Assembly (NCBI RefSeq): GCF_900177375.1 | Contig: NZ_FWZU01000002.1 | Coordinates: 310,001-374,000 of the forward strand | Length of the DNA stretch: 64,000 bases | Direction of reading: 5' to 3' | DNA from: Desulfovibrio gilichinskyi | GTDB lineage: Bacteria > Desulfobacterota > Desulfovibrionia > Desulfovibrionales > Desulfovibrionaceae | Shown here: positions 35,402-45,300 of the stretch, in pieces | Layout: each line of letters opens with the position of its first letter | Position numbering within the stretch: position 1 is the first letter of the stretch | Notes under the pieces: generated by a model | The model's input: the letters and a program-made list of their open reading frames with translations, nothing else | The model's database searches: none | What the model was told of the DNA's origin: nothing | Made by a program: the position numbers and the translations under genes

Positions 35402-37564
35402 ATGAAAAACATTGTCGTTATTATACTGCTTTTTTTTGCCGCATTTTCTTTCATAGAAAGCACGCCTGTTTTTGCTGCGAAGCCTCCTTCCAGAGTTGAG
35501 CTTACAGAAAGAGAGAAAGCTTTTATAAGAGCTCACCCTGTGATTACTTTGGGAACTGAGAAAGACTGGGAACCGTATGTTATTGTGAATGCTGAGGGTT
35601 CTATTTCAGGAATTGATTCGGAAGTCCTAGGTAAAATCAATAAGCTGACTGGAGCTGGTTTTGCGCTGCGTGCCGGCAACTGGCTGGATATGCAGAAAAA
35701 AGCTAAATCAGGTTTGATTGACGGGTTAAGCACCGGGGCAGTTCAAGAAGAACGGGAAGACTATCTTAATTTTTCAAATTCATACTCGAGCACACAGAAG
35801 ATGATGCTTGTTCCTCTAGGCAATCCTAAAAAGATTATGTCTAATCGTGATCTTGATGGTAAAACAATAGCTATTCATAAAGGGAATATGGCAGATGAAA
35901 AGCTCGCTACTGACTTTAAAAACTCCCGTATTTTAGAATGTGCAACATTAGAGGAAGTGATTGAAGCTGTTGCAAGTAACAGAGCCGATGCCACTTTTGG
36001 AAATGGCGGGACATTATACTATGCAAATAAACTCGGTCTTCCATATATACAGGTTGCTTATCCGTTAGGTAATGAATTGAAGCTTGTTTTTGCTGTTCGC
36101 AAAGACTGGCCTGAAGCAATAGGTATTCTTAATAAAGGGCTTGCGGCAATATCTGAGAATGAGCTTGTTAAGCTACGTAATAAATGGCTTCAACCTGATG
36201 AAAAGATGTTGCCGGAACCGATGATATCTCTCAATGAATCTGAACAAGAATATCTTTCGTCAGTTGATTATATTTCGATGAGTATAGATCCTGGCTGGAT
36301 GCCATATGAAGAGCTGAATGAAGAGGGGCAGTATGTTGGACTGACAGCTGATTATATGGATATCCTCTCTAAGCGTATAGGTAAGAAGTTTCGATTGATC
36401 CCTACTGATTCTTGGGCGCAGACATTGACTTTCGCTCGGGAAAGAAAGTGTGACATTGTTCCTTCCGCTATTTCGACTCCAAGTCGGCGAGAGTATTTAA
36501 ATTTCAGTTCAGCTTATTTGCCATTTCCACTTGTTGTTGCAACTGGGCTTGATAAAATGTTTATCGATAATTTTGATAGTGTTGCGGATCAGACCTTCAC
36601 TGTAGTCAAAGGGTATGCAGCTATTGAACTGCTTCGTTTAAAATACCCGAAGATAAAAATTGTTGAGGTGAAAGATGCGCTTACAGGTCTTGAAAAAGTT
36701 CATGAAGACGGGATTTTAGGCTATATTGATACGATTCCTGCAATCAGTTATCAAATCCAGAAAAATGGTATTTTTGATGTTAAAATTTCCGGTCAAGTCG
36801 GTTTAAAGTACGACCTGACTGTCGGAGTTAGAAATGACAGCCCGGAGCTATTATCAATTATCAATAAGGCGATAGCTTCTGTTACAAAGGAAGAGCGATT
36901 AAATATTATGAATCGCTGGGTATCAGTTCGCTATGATAAAGGGGTTGATTATTGGCTTATTGGGAAAGTCTTAACCGCATTGGTCGTTATTATTCTGTTG
37001 TTGCTGTATCGGTATAGTTTTGTTTCGAGGTATAATAAGAAACTTCTTTTAATGAATTCTAAACTAGATTTACTCTATAAGACTGACAGACTTACACAAG
37101 TTTACAACAGGTATATGTTAGATAGTGAAATGGAGAGGGAACTTGCAAGGGCTGCTAGATACGACTCTCCTTTTTCTGTGATTTTGCTGGATATAGATCA
37201 TTTTAAAAAAGTTAATGATAATTATGGCCATCATGCAGGTGATACTGTTCTTGTCGCTATTTCATCACTGCTTTCAATTAATGTGAGAGAGACGGATGTC
37301 CTTGGGCGCTGGGGAGGGGAGGAGTTCTTGGTTATTTGCCCTGAAACTTCGCTTGAAGGAGCCGCACTTCTTGCAGAAAAACTTCGCACCAAAATTGAAG
37401 AATTACATTTTCCTGCGATGAAAGAGAATGTCACAGCAAGCTTAGGTGTAGCTGCATATGTAAAGGGAGAAACAGGGGAAGACCTTGTTAAGCGAGCGGA
37501 CGATGCCCTTTACAGCGCAAAAAATATGTCTCGTAATTGTGTGGTAATTGCCTACGATAAATAA
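35402..37564 (+). CDS. Membrane diguanylate cyclase with two periplasmic solute-binding domains
   Basis: 720 aa. Signal peptide (about 1-25), two tandem SBP_bac_3-type domains (about 35-265 and 285-505; e.g. GTEKDWEPYV and SIDPGWMPYEE), a membrane helix (about 517-540), a short coil, and GGDEF (about 565-720). The catalytic loop is GGEEF (638-642) preceded by an I-site RETD (629-632). Ligand binding outside, probably of an amino acid or similar solute, should control c-di-GMP synthesis inside. BvgS/EvgS-type sensors use the same double domain, but with a kinase output. Monocistronic with its own terminator. Confidence 0.93.
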   Translation: MKNIVVIILLFFAAFSFIESTPVFAAKPPSRVELTEREKAFIRAHPVITLGTEKDWEPYVIVNAEGSISGIDSEVLGKINKLTGAGFALRAGNWLDMQKKAKSGLIDGLSTGAVQEEREDYLNFSNSYSSTQKMMLVPLGNPKKIMSNRDLDGKTIAIHKGNMADEKLATDFKNSRILECATLEEVIEAVASNRADATFGNGGTLYYANKLGLPYIQVAYPLGNELKLVFAVRKDWPEAIGILNKGLAAISENELVKLRNKWLQPDEKMLPEPMISLNESEQEYLSSVDYISMSIDPGWMPYEELNEEGQYVGLTADYMDILSKRIGKKFRLIPTDSWAQTLTFARERKCDIVPSAISTPSRREYLNFSSAYLPFPLVVATGLDKMFIDNFDSVADQTFTVVKGYAAIELLRLKYPKIKIVEVKDALTGLEKVHEDGILGYIDTIPAISYQIQKNGIFDVKISGQVGLKYDLTVGVRNDSPELLSIINKAIASVTKEERLNIMNRWVSVRYDKGVDYWLIGKVLTALVVIILLLLYRYSFVSRYNKKLLLMNSKLDLLYKTDRLTQVYNRYMLDSEMERELARAARYDSPFSVILLDIDHFKKVNDNYGHHAGDTVLVAISSLLSINVRETDVLGRWGGEEFLVICPETSLEGAALLAEKLRTKIEELHFPAMKENVTASLGVAAYVKGETGEDLVKRADDALYSAKNMSRNCVVIAYDK

Positions 37565-37593
37565 ACAAATTTTGGCCAGGTTAATTAAATTAA

Positions 37594-37627
37594 AACGGCT
37601 ATCCCCATTAAAGGGGTAGCCGTTTTT
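37594..37627 (+). terminator. Terminator after the membrane diguanylate cyclase gene
   Basis: Stem AACGGCTATCCCC (37594-37606) with GGGGTAGCCGTT (37613-37624), then six T residues in all. Confidence 0.9.
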
Positions 37628-37742
37628 TGTGTTAAATTGCTTAATAAATGTATTAAAGAGTTTGCTTTGTAATGTAGCTTTAAGTCTTTAACTCAGGTAT
37701 GTGTGATCAAATGAATCTTTTTTAAATAGAGGCTGGTTGCAT

Positions 37743-38714
37743 ATGAGTACAGATAATCAATGGATTAATAATAAGATCAAACTGGGGATTGCTAAGTGTC
37801 TTTTAGGGGAAAAGGTCCGGTATGATGGTTCGCAAAAATTGGACCGCTATTTGCGTGATGTTCTCGGTCAATACGTAGAATGGGTCCCCGTGTGCCCTGA
37901 GGTTGAATGCGGCATGTCTATCCCGCGTGAGGCTGTCCGCCTCGTGGGGGATTTGGAATCGCCAAGGCTTGTCGGGCGCAGTTCCGGCAAGGACTGGACC
38001 GATACGATGCATGAATGGGGAAAAGAAAGATTGGACCGTTTGGCAAGCGAAGGTATCTGCGGATATGTTTTTAAATTCGGTTCTCCGTCAAGCGGTATGA
38101 ACAGAGTGAAAGTTTATCAGGAAGGGAATCGAGTCCGCCATGACGGAACCGGAATGTGGGCGCGCATGGTCATGGAAAAGTTTACGGATCTGCCGTTTGA
38201 AGATGACGGAAGATTACATGATCCGGCTTTGCGTGAGAGCTTTATCTCACGGGTTTTCACGCTGAAACGCTGGCGTGACGCCATGTCTGAAGGTTTTACT
38301 GCAAGAACTCTGGTTGAATTTCATACACGGCATAAAATGTTGATAATGGCTCATAATGAAAAGATTTATAGAGCAATGGGAAAAATTGTTGCTAAAGCCG
38401 GAACAGATGTTCCTGAGCGTGTTTTTCCTGAGTATTTTGAAATGCTTTTTAACGCTTTGACTTATAAACTTACAGTCAAAAAGCATATAAATGTTTTGAT
38501 GCATGCTTTCGGCTATTTTAAAAAGGATCTGAATGCAGATGAAAAGCAGGAAATGCTTGAACTGCTGGACCAATTCAGCAAAGAATTGATCCCGCTGGTT
38601 GCTCCTGTTACATTGCTTAATCATTATGTAAGGAAGTATTCAAAAGAGTATTTAGCAAAGCAATATTATCTGAATCCTTATCCCGCAGAACTTATGCTGA
38701 GGAATCATGTCTAA
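37743..38714 (+). CDS. DUF523-DUF1722 fusion protein (YbgA-like)
   Basis: 323 aa from the ATG at 37743, behind a GAGG box. The DUF523 half has GIAKCLLGEKVRYDG, VPVCPEVECGMSIPRE and FKFGSPSSGM, with several conserved cysteines. The DUF1722 half (about 180-315) has LVEFHTRHKMLIMAH and a helical YbgA-like tail. Genes of this type are often beside photolyase, as here (third gene of this unit); biochemical role is not established. Overlaps the next gene by 8 nt. Confidence 0.9.
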   Translation: MSTDNQWINNKIKLGIAKCLLGEKVRYDGSQKLDRYLRDVLGQYVEWVPVCPEVECGMSIPREAVRLVGDLESPRLVGRSSGKDWTDTMHEWGKERLDRLASEGICGYVFKFGSPSSGMNRVKVYQEGNRVRHDGTGMWARMVMEKFTDLPFEDDGRLHDPALRESFISRVFTLKRWRDAMSEGFTARTLVEFHTRHKMLIMAHNEKIYRAMGKIVAKAGTDVPERVFPEYFEMLFNALTYKLTVKKHINVLMHAFGYFKKDLNADEKQEMLELLDQFSKELIPLVAPVTLLNHYVRKYSKEYLAKQYYLNPYPAELMLRNHV

Positions 38715-40296
38715 ATTACAACATGAAGTGAAAACCGCACAGTTGTCGGGGAATATCCCTTTCAACGAACGGGGTAAGTATACAATCTGTGTTCTTGGGG
38801 CTACCGGTTATGTCGGCGGACGCCTTGTTCCTGAGCTTCTTGAAAAAGGGTGGAGGGTTCGCGCTGTAGGGCGTTCGCTTTCCAAATTAAAATGCCGTTC
38901 TTTTGCTTTGCACGAGCGTTGTGAAGTAGTCGCGGCAGACTTATTTGACTCCGCATCATTGTTAACTGCACTTAACGGCTGCCTTGCTGCGTACTATCTT
39001 GTTCATTCCATGCAGGCCGGAGTCGGAGACTTTGTGGCAAAAGACAGAACCGCCGCGCACAACGCAGTGCAAGCCGCACAGGATGCAGGTCTTGAGAGGT
39101 TGATTTATCTTGGCGGACTTATCCCTGATGATCCACATATCAGCCATCATTTGAAGTCTAGAGCTGAGGTCGGAGATATATTATCAAGTGGTAAAGTTCC
39201 CTGCACGGCTTTCAGAGCTGGAGTTATTATCGGTTCCGGCAGTGCTTCATTTGAAATGATACGGTACTTGGTTGACCGTTTACCAGTTATGATTACGCCT
39301 AAATGGGTACAGACAGAAACTCAACCCATAAGTATCCGCGATGTTCTGTTCTATCTTTCGGACTGTCTGGAATATCCCGTAACAACAGGCAATTCCTTTG
39401 ATATTGGCGGCCCGTATATTGAAACATATGAGCGGCTTTTCCGTGTTTATCAGGAGGAGGCCGGACTCCGCAAAAGGATTATTATTCCAGTCCCTTTTCT
39501 TACGCCGAGACTTTCGTCTCACTGGCTTGGTTTAGTTTCGCCGATACCTGCTGCACTGGCTAAACCGCTGGTGCTCGGGCTACGCAATCGCGTGGTTTGC
39601 AAAGATTATCGCATTCGTGAGATTATGCCGCGTGAATTGTCCAGTTGTCGTCTCGCCATCCGCAGGGCTTTAGATAAGGTTTCGCAACATCTGGTCGACA
39701 GTTGCTGGTCGGATGCAGGCGTGATCCGTTCTCCTGAATGGGCTGTTTGCGGTGATGCCGGATATACCGGCGGAACGGTGTTTCATACTGCTTACCGAAT
39801 CAAATTACAGATATGCAGTGAAAAATTATGGGCGAGTATCTTAGCTATAGGAGGCGCGAACGGTTGGTATGGCTGGAATGCTTTATGGAGCGTTCGCGGC
39901 TGGATTGATAAACTTGTCGGAGGAGTGGGACTGCGGCGCGGGCGGAGGAATCCTACCAAAATCGCAGTGGGTGATGCCCTTGATTTCTGGCGGGTGCTTG
40001 ATGTTCAGGAAAATAAACGGTTATTGCTCATAGCTGAAATGAAACTTCCGGGGGAAGCCTTGCTTGAATTCTCACTGGAAGAGGAAAACTCAGGTAAATC
40101 TGTGCTGACCATGACGGCACTTTTTCTGCCGCGCGGCGTTGGCGGATTGCTCTATTGGTGGGCTGTATATCCATTCCACAGTGTTGTTTTTAAGAGCATG
40201 GCAAAGGCTATGGCTGAAAAAACAGCGTGTAAAATCTTGGAAGGCCCGATGCTGGTAAAGGGAGAAGCTCCGATGTGCCGGATTCCAAAATCTTAA
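38707..40296 (+). CDS. NAD(P)-binding SDR-family protein with DUF2867
   Basis: 529 aa, unusually long for an atypical SDR. An N-terminal Rossmann fold begins VLGATGYVGGRLVPELL; YLVHSMQAG and LIYLGGLIPD follow. After about residue 310, the C-terminal DUF2867 region includes GGANGWYGWNALWSVRG. No catalytic Tyr-x3-Lys was picked out. It sits between a DUF523/DUF1722 gene and photolyase with an 8-nt overlap upstream and 21-nt gap downstream, so these three act as one transcript, possibly in light or UV stress. Substrate unknown. Confidence 0.88.
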   Translation: MSKLQHEVKTAQLSGNIPFNERGKYTICVLGATGYVGGRLVPELLEKGWRVRAVGRSLSKLKCRSFALHERCEVVAADLFDSASLLTALNGCLAAYYLVHSMQAGVGDFVAKDRTAAHNAVQAAQDAGLERLIYLGGLIPDDPHISHHLKSRAEVGDILSSGKVPCTAFRAGVIIGSGSASFEMIRYLVDRLPVMITPKWVQTETQPISIRDVLFYLSDCLEYPVTTGNSFDIGGPYIETYERLFRVYQEEAGLRKRIIIPVPFLTPRLSSHWLGLVSPIPAALAKPLVLGLRNRVVCKDYRIREIMPRELSSCRLAIRRALDKVSQHLVDSCWSDAGVIRSPEWAVCGDAGYTGGTVFHTAYRIKLQICSEKLWASILAIGGANGWYGWNALWSVRGWIDKLVGGVGLRRGRRNPTKIAVGDALDFWRVLDVQENKRLLLIAEMKLPGEALLEFSLEEENSGKSVLTMTALFLPRGVGGLLYWWAVYPFHSVVFKSMAKAMAEKTACKILEGPMLVKGEAPMCRIPKS

Positions 40297-40317
40297 CAAT
40301 CACTCTGTAGGGAATTT

Positions 40318-41658
40318 ATGCGGGTTCATGCTAGACGTATTCATAGTTTAAACGGTTCTCAGCCAAATATTCATGATGGTCCTGTGATCTACTGGATGAG
40401 CCGTGAGCAGCGCGTTCAGGATAATTGGGGACTCCTTTACGCTCGTGAACTGGCAGGTGCGACACAGCCGCTTGTGGTCTGTTTTGCGATGTCTCCGAGC
40501 TTTATGTGCGCTTCTTTTCGTCAGTATGACTTTATGCTTAAAGGGCTTAAGGAAGTGGCTGATAATCTGGAAAAATTCAGTATCCCGTTTACCTTGCGAA
40601 TAGGAGCTCCTGATTGTGAGATAGTGCGTTTGGCAAATGACATAAGGGCCGGAGTTGTTGTTACTGATTTTGATCCTTTGCGGAACGTACAGGGATGGCA
40701 GAAAAGTGCAGCCGGTGAACTTAAGGTCCCTCTCATTGAAGTTGACGGACGGAATATTGTGCCTGCGCGAATAGTTTCAGATAAGCAGGAATATGCTGCC
40801 CGCACAATACGGCCTAAAATACATCGTTTATTGTTTGAATACTTAGAAGAATTTCCGAAGCTGATACCGCAATCGGTATCGTTGCCTGAAATAGCAACAC
40901 CTGATTGGAACGGAGCTTATCGCGCTGTTAATGTGGATAGGTCTATTTTACCCGTGGAACTTGCTTCCGGTGAAAATGCCGCGCATAAGACGCTCGCATC
41001 ATTTCTTAAGTCCCGGCTTAAAAATTATGCTGAAAAGAGTAATGATCCTAATGGAGAATCCACATCCGTTTTGTCCCCCTATATTCAATTCGGCCAGCTT
41101 TCAGCGCAGCGGATTGCTCTTGATGTTGCGGCTACAGGAGCAGGGGAGAGTCAGGATAAATTTTTGGAACAATTAATTGTGCGACGGGAATTATCAGATA
41201 ATTTTTGCTTGTATAATTCTGATTATGACTCATTAAACGGTGCTCCCGACTGGGCGGTTGCTACGCTTGATGATCACATGGATGACAAACGTTCGTATAC
41301 CTATACACTTGAAGATTTTGACAGGGCTGAAACTCATTCCCACCTTTGGAACGGAGCACAGAATCAGATGCGCAAAACAGGGTATATGCACGGATACATG
41401 CGCATGTATTGGGCCAAAAAGATTCTTGAATGGTCAATTTCACCTGAGCAGGCTCTTAAAACTGTGATAACTCTTAATGATCGCTATCAACTGGATGGAC
41501 GTTCTCCTAATGGATATGTGGGGTCACTTTGGTCTGTTGCCGGTCTGCACGATCGCCCTTGGAAGAAGCGTCCGGTATACGGAGCAATACGGTATATGAA
41601 TGAGCGAGGATGCCGCCGTAAATTTAAAGTTGATGAATATATTTCCAGATGGATTTAA
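40318..41658 (+). CDS. phr: Class II deoxyribodipyrimidine photolyase
   Basis: 446 aa. Class II signatures: VIYWMSREQRVQDNWGL at the N-terminus and GYMHGYMRMYWAKKILEWS in the FAD-binding part, then NDRYQLDGRSPNGYVG. It repairs cyclobutane pyrimidine dimers with blue light and FADH-. Class II enzymes occur in anaerobes, methanogens and eukaryotes. Last gene of its three-gene unit. Confidence 0.95.
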   Translation: MRVHARRIHSLNGSQPNIHDGPVIYWMSREQRVQDNWGLLYARELAGATQPLVVCFAMSPSFMCASFRQYDFMLKGLKEVADNLEKFSIPFTLRIGAPDCEIVRLANDIRAGVVVTDFDPLRNVQGWQKSAAGELKVPLIEVDGRNIVPARIVSDKQEYAARTIRPKIHRLLFEYLEEFPKLIPQSVSLPEIATPDWNGAYRAVNVDRSILPVELASGENAAHKTLASFLKSRLKNYAEKSNDPNGESTSVLSPYIQFGQLSAQRIALDVAATGAGESQDKFLEQLIVRRELSDNFCLYNSDYDSLNGAPDWAVATLDDHMDDKRSYTYTLEDFDRAETHSHLWNGAQNQMRKTGYMHGYMRMYWAKKILEWSISPEQALKTVITLNDRYQLDGRSPNGYVGSLWSVAGLHDRPWKKRPVYGAIRYMNERGCRRKFKVDEYISRWI

Positions 41659-41784
41659 TGATTTTAGACTTGTTTTTTAAGAATAAGGTATTGTTGAATT
41701 ATTTTTTTATAAAAAGGTGCACAAACTAAAACGTATGTGGTATTCTTAAAACGTTAATAACTTTAAACCGTTTGGAGGACTGTT

Positions 41785-42147
41785 ATGGCGAATATGGATT
41801 ACCCTGGCCCATGCCCCAGTTGTGAAGGTATTGACGGCTGCAGCACTGAAGATGGAAAAAAGAAAGCTGTAAAGAATTATTGCAGTGGTCTTGAAATGGA
41901 ACTTAACTCGTGGAAAGCCCGCTTATACGATGTTCTGGCTGATGACAAATCTTCAGATCTCGGCGATAATATTATTCTGATCAAATCAACAATGAAAGAA
42001 CTCGAATCTGTTATTGATCAGATGAAAGAGATTTGTCCGGTAAATATTGGAGATCAGGAAAAGATGATCACCGGTAAGCTTGAAGATTTGCGTGTCCATT
42101 ACACCAAAGCCTTAGAAGTTCTCTCTCCCGGTTGGTTCGGCGGTTGA
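41785..42147 (+). CDS. Small Cys-containing helical protein
   Basis: 120 aa. The N-terminal stretch CPSCEGIDGC (four Cys with Cys53 region further on: NYCSGLEM) could bind metal or form disulfides, and the rest is a helical, coiled-coil-like region (about 35-110) ending PGWFGG. No signal peptide. GGAGG box before the ATG, and its own terminator follows. I do not recognise the family, though the compact layout, strong translation signals and good codon use argue that it is real. Confidence 0.8.
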   Translation: MANMDYPGPCPSCEGIDGCSTEDGKKKAVKNYCSGLEMELNSWKARLYDVLADDKSSDLGDNIILIKSTMKELESVIDQMKEICPVNIGDQEKMITGKLEDLRVHYTKALEVLSPGWFGG

Positions 42148-42180
42148 TCGGCTTAGAAAAAGCTGAAATGTTAGTAAAAA

Positions 42181-42218
42181 AGCTCATGCAGATTAAAAGC
42201 TGTATGAGCTTTTTTTTT
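42181..42218 (+). terminator. Terminator after the 120-aa gene
   Basis: Stem AGCTCATGCAG (42181-42191) with CTGTATGAGCT (42200-42210), one G-U, followed by eight T residues. Confidence 0.92.
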
Positions 42219-42375
42219 GTTAGCCGATGGCATAATAAATTATCGGCTGTAAAAACAGGCAGTAAGTTATGATATAAGTATAGTGTTCATACTCTTTTGA
42301 TAAAAATGGTACTAATTATTCGAAAAATATCTTATAAATATAAGCTAGAATGGCATTTAATTCTTTGGGGGAAAT

Positions 42376-45300
42376 GTGAGCGACCTTGAATCTATGACTA
42401 AAGAAGAATTGATTGCGGAACTTACGAAAGCTCGCGCAGAGGTTGAACAGTTAGAGGTTAACCGGGCAGTTTCTATTGCCCTGCCTCCGAATCTGTCGGC
42501 TTTGCTATATTCTATCAGCCTCGATCGACTGGTTGAAGGTATATGGATAATTGATAAAGATGCGAATACCGTATTTGCCAATAAAGCTATTGCTTCGATG
42601 CTTGGATACACTACGCAGGAAATGTTAGGGCGGCATCTGTTTACTTTCATATCCGAGGAAAACATAGAAGAGTGTAGAAAAAATATTTTAAAACGGAAGC
42701 GTGGAATTGAAGAAGTTCATGATTTTGAATTTATGAGTAAAGCCGGACAGACAGTTTACACTCGTATTTCTACTTTTCCAATTTTAGGCGAGGATGAGGC
42801 TTATGCCGGGGCCGTCGCGAGCCTTGTTGACCTCAGTGATCTCCACCTCATTCAAAAACAGGATCAGAATAATTTTGAGAATGCGCCTATAGGCATGGCG
42901 CATATTGATTTGGATGGTCACTTCATTAAGGTTAATAATCAGTATTGTAACCTGATGGGCTATTCGGTTGAAGAGTTGAAGGCAGAGACTTTTCTGTCAA
43001 TGACTTATCCAGATGATAGACAGGGATGTGTCGCTTACAAAGATCAGATTTTGGCTGGTGAAAGACGGCCTAAATTTATCAAAAGGCAGATTTCACGAAA
43101 CGGAGAAATAATATGGGTAACTCTTTCTCTTTCTGTTGTTAATGATTCGGCTGGAGAGCCGCATCATTTGATTGCAGCTTTAGAAGACATTTCAGAACAG
43201 AAACGATCAGATATGGTTTTGCAGGCCCGTTTAAAGCTTATGGATTTTTCTTTTGACCATTCACTTGAAGAAGTGCTTATTAAAATAGTTGATGTTATTG
43301 AAGATTTAACAAACAGCCAGATCGGGTTTCATCATTTCCTTTCGTTTGATCAAAAAATTCTGACACTTCAAACATGGTCAACACGGACCTCTATGGAAGT
43401 ATGCAAAAGAGAAGGAAAAGATACAGTTTATTCTCTTGAGAGTGCTGGGGTTTGGGCGGATTGTATTCGTAGTAAAGGTCCAGTCGTGCATAATGATTAT
43501 ATGTCACTTTTACATAAAAATGGATTACCTGCCGGACACGCTCCGCTCATTCGCGAACTTGTGGTCCCAATAATTCGTAATGACAAAATTGTCTCTGTGT
43601 TGGGTGTGGGGAATAAGTCTACAAATTACACTGATTCAGACATCGAAACAGCGACATTTTTAGCTGATTTAGCATGGGATATTATCGAGCGGAAAAAAGT
43701 AGAAGAAAAATTATTACTTAGTGAAGAACGATTCAGAAGTTATTTTGAATTAGGTTTAATCGGGATGGCTATTGTTGATACTGATAAAAAGTGGATAGAA
43801 ATTAATGATAAGTTTTGTGAAATTATAGGATACAACCGTAAGGAAATAGAAAAATTAACTTGGCCTGATTTTACTCATCCAGACGATATCGATAAAAATA
43901 AAAATCTTTTTGAAAAAATGCTTTCCGGTGAACTTGATAGTTACACTATGGATAAACGTTATATCAGGAAAAACGGAGAGGTTGTATACGTTTCGATACT
44001 AACAGGTTGTACGAGAAATAATGATGGATCGCTTGATTATCAGATAGCTCATATTATGGATATAACCGACAGGGTTAAGGCTGAACAGGAAGCAGAGTGG
44101 AATTTAAAATTGAATTCAACGCTTGCAGGGTTATATCCTTCCCTTGTGGCCTTTGAAGCCAACCTTGAAGAGACCTCAGAGATTATACTGAATGAAGCTA
44201 TACAGATCACCGGAAGCCTTTTCGGTAATACCCTTACGATTGATGAGTTTGGAGCTACAGTCAAAGCATGTAGTAATTTAACTAATGATTGTGCTGTGTT
44301 GAAAAATGATACTCTTTTATTTTCTGTCGCTGAAGATGGAACATATCCTGCCCTCTGGGGGCATTCCTTAAATACACGAAAACCTTTCTTCAGTAATAAC
44401 CCTGTCAGTCATCCTAAATCTAAGGGGCTTCCATACGGGCATGTAAAGTTAACCAGTTATTTATCCGTTCCAGTTCTTCTCGGGGATAAACTTGTCGGGC
44501 AGATTGCAGTAGCAAATAAACCTGACGGTTATAGTCAGCAAGATGTTGATGCAATGATGCATATCGGTTCCTACTACGCTCTTGCTATTCAGCGAGTGCG
44601 TTCGCAGACGGACCTTGTTGCCAGTACGGAATTAATGGAAAATATTTTGGATGGTATTCATGCCGGGATTCTTATTATTGATCCTGAAACTAAGATTATA
44701 GAATCCATCAATAACGTCGGGTTGGAAATGTTTTGCGCGCGGAAAGAGCAGATTATAGGGCAATCATGTGATATTTTTTGTTGGAGAAATACCAAAGGGA
44801 AAATTATTAAAGAGTGTCCTGCAGCAGTAAGTAATCTGCACGAGAGCGAATTCAGGATATATCGGATGAATGGAATCAGTCTTCCTGTGTCAAAAACTGT
44901 TCTTAAAAATAAAGTTAATGGTGAAGATAGATTAGTTGAAATTATTTTTGATATTAGCAAGCGCAAAGAACTTGAGCGTCGCTTGAGTCTAGCGCAAAAA
45001 CTTGAAGCCATAGGAAGTCTTTCGGCTGGAATAGCTCATGAAATAAATACTCCAATACAGTATCTGTCTGATAATTTGATATTTTTGTCTGAATCCTTTG
45101 AGCAAATGTCATTAGCCCTCAATAAACATAAAGAGATTTGCCAACCATACAATAATCCAAAATGCGAAGAAGCTTTTCTCTTTTGGAAGAGCATAGATAT
45201 GGATTACCTTTTAGGGGAGATTCCCTTAGCCCTTACTCAATCACTTGATGGTGTCGAGCGCATAACCCGTATAGTGCAGGCTATGAAAAGATTTTCTCAT

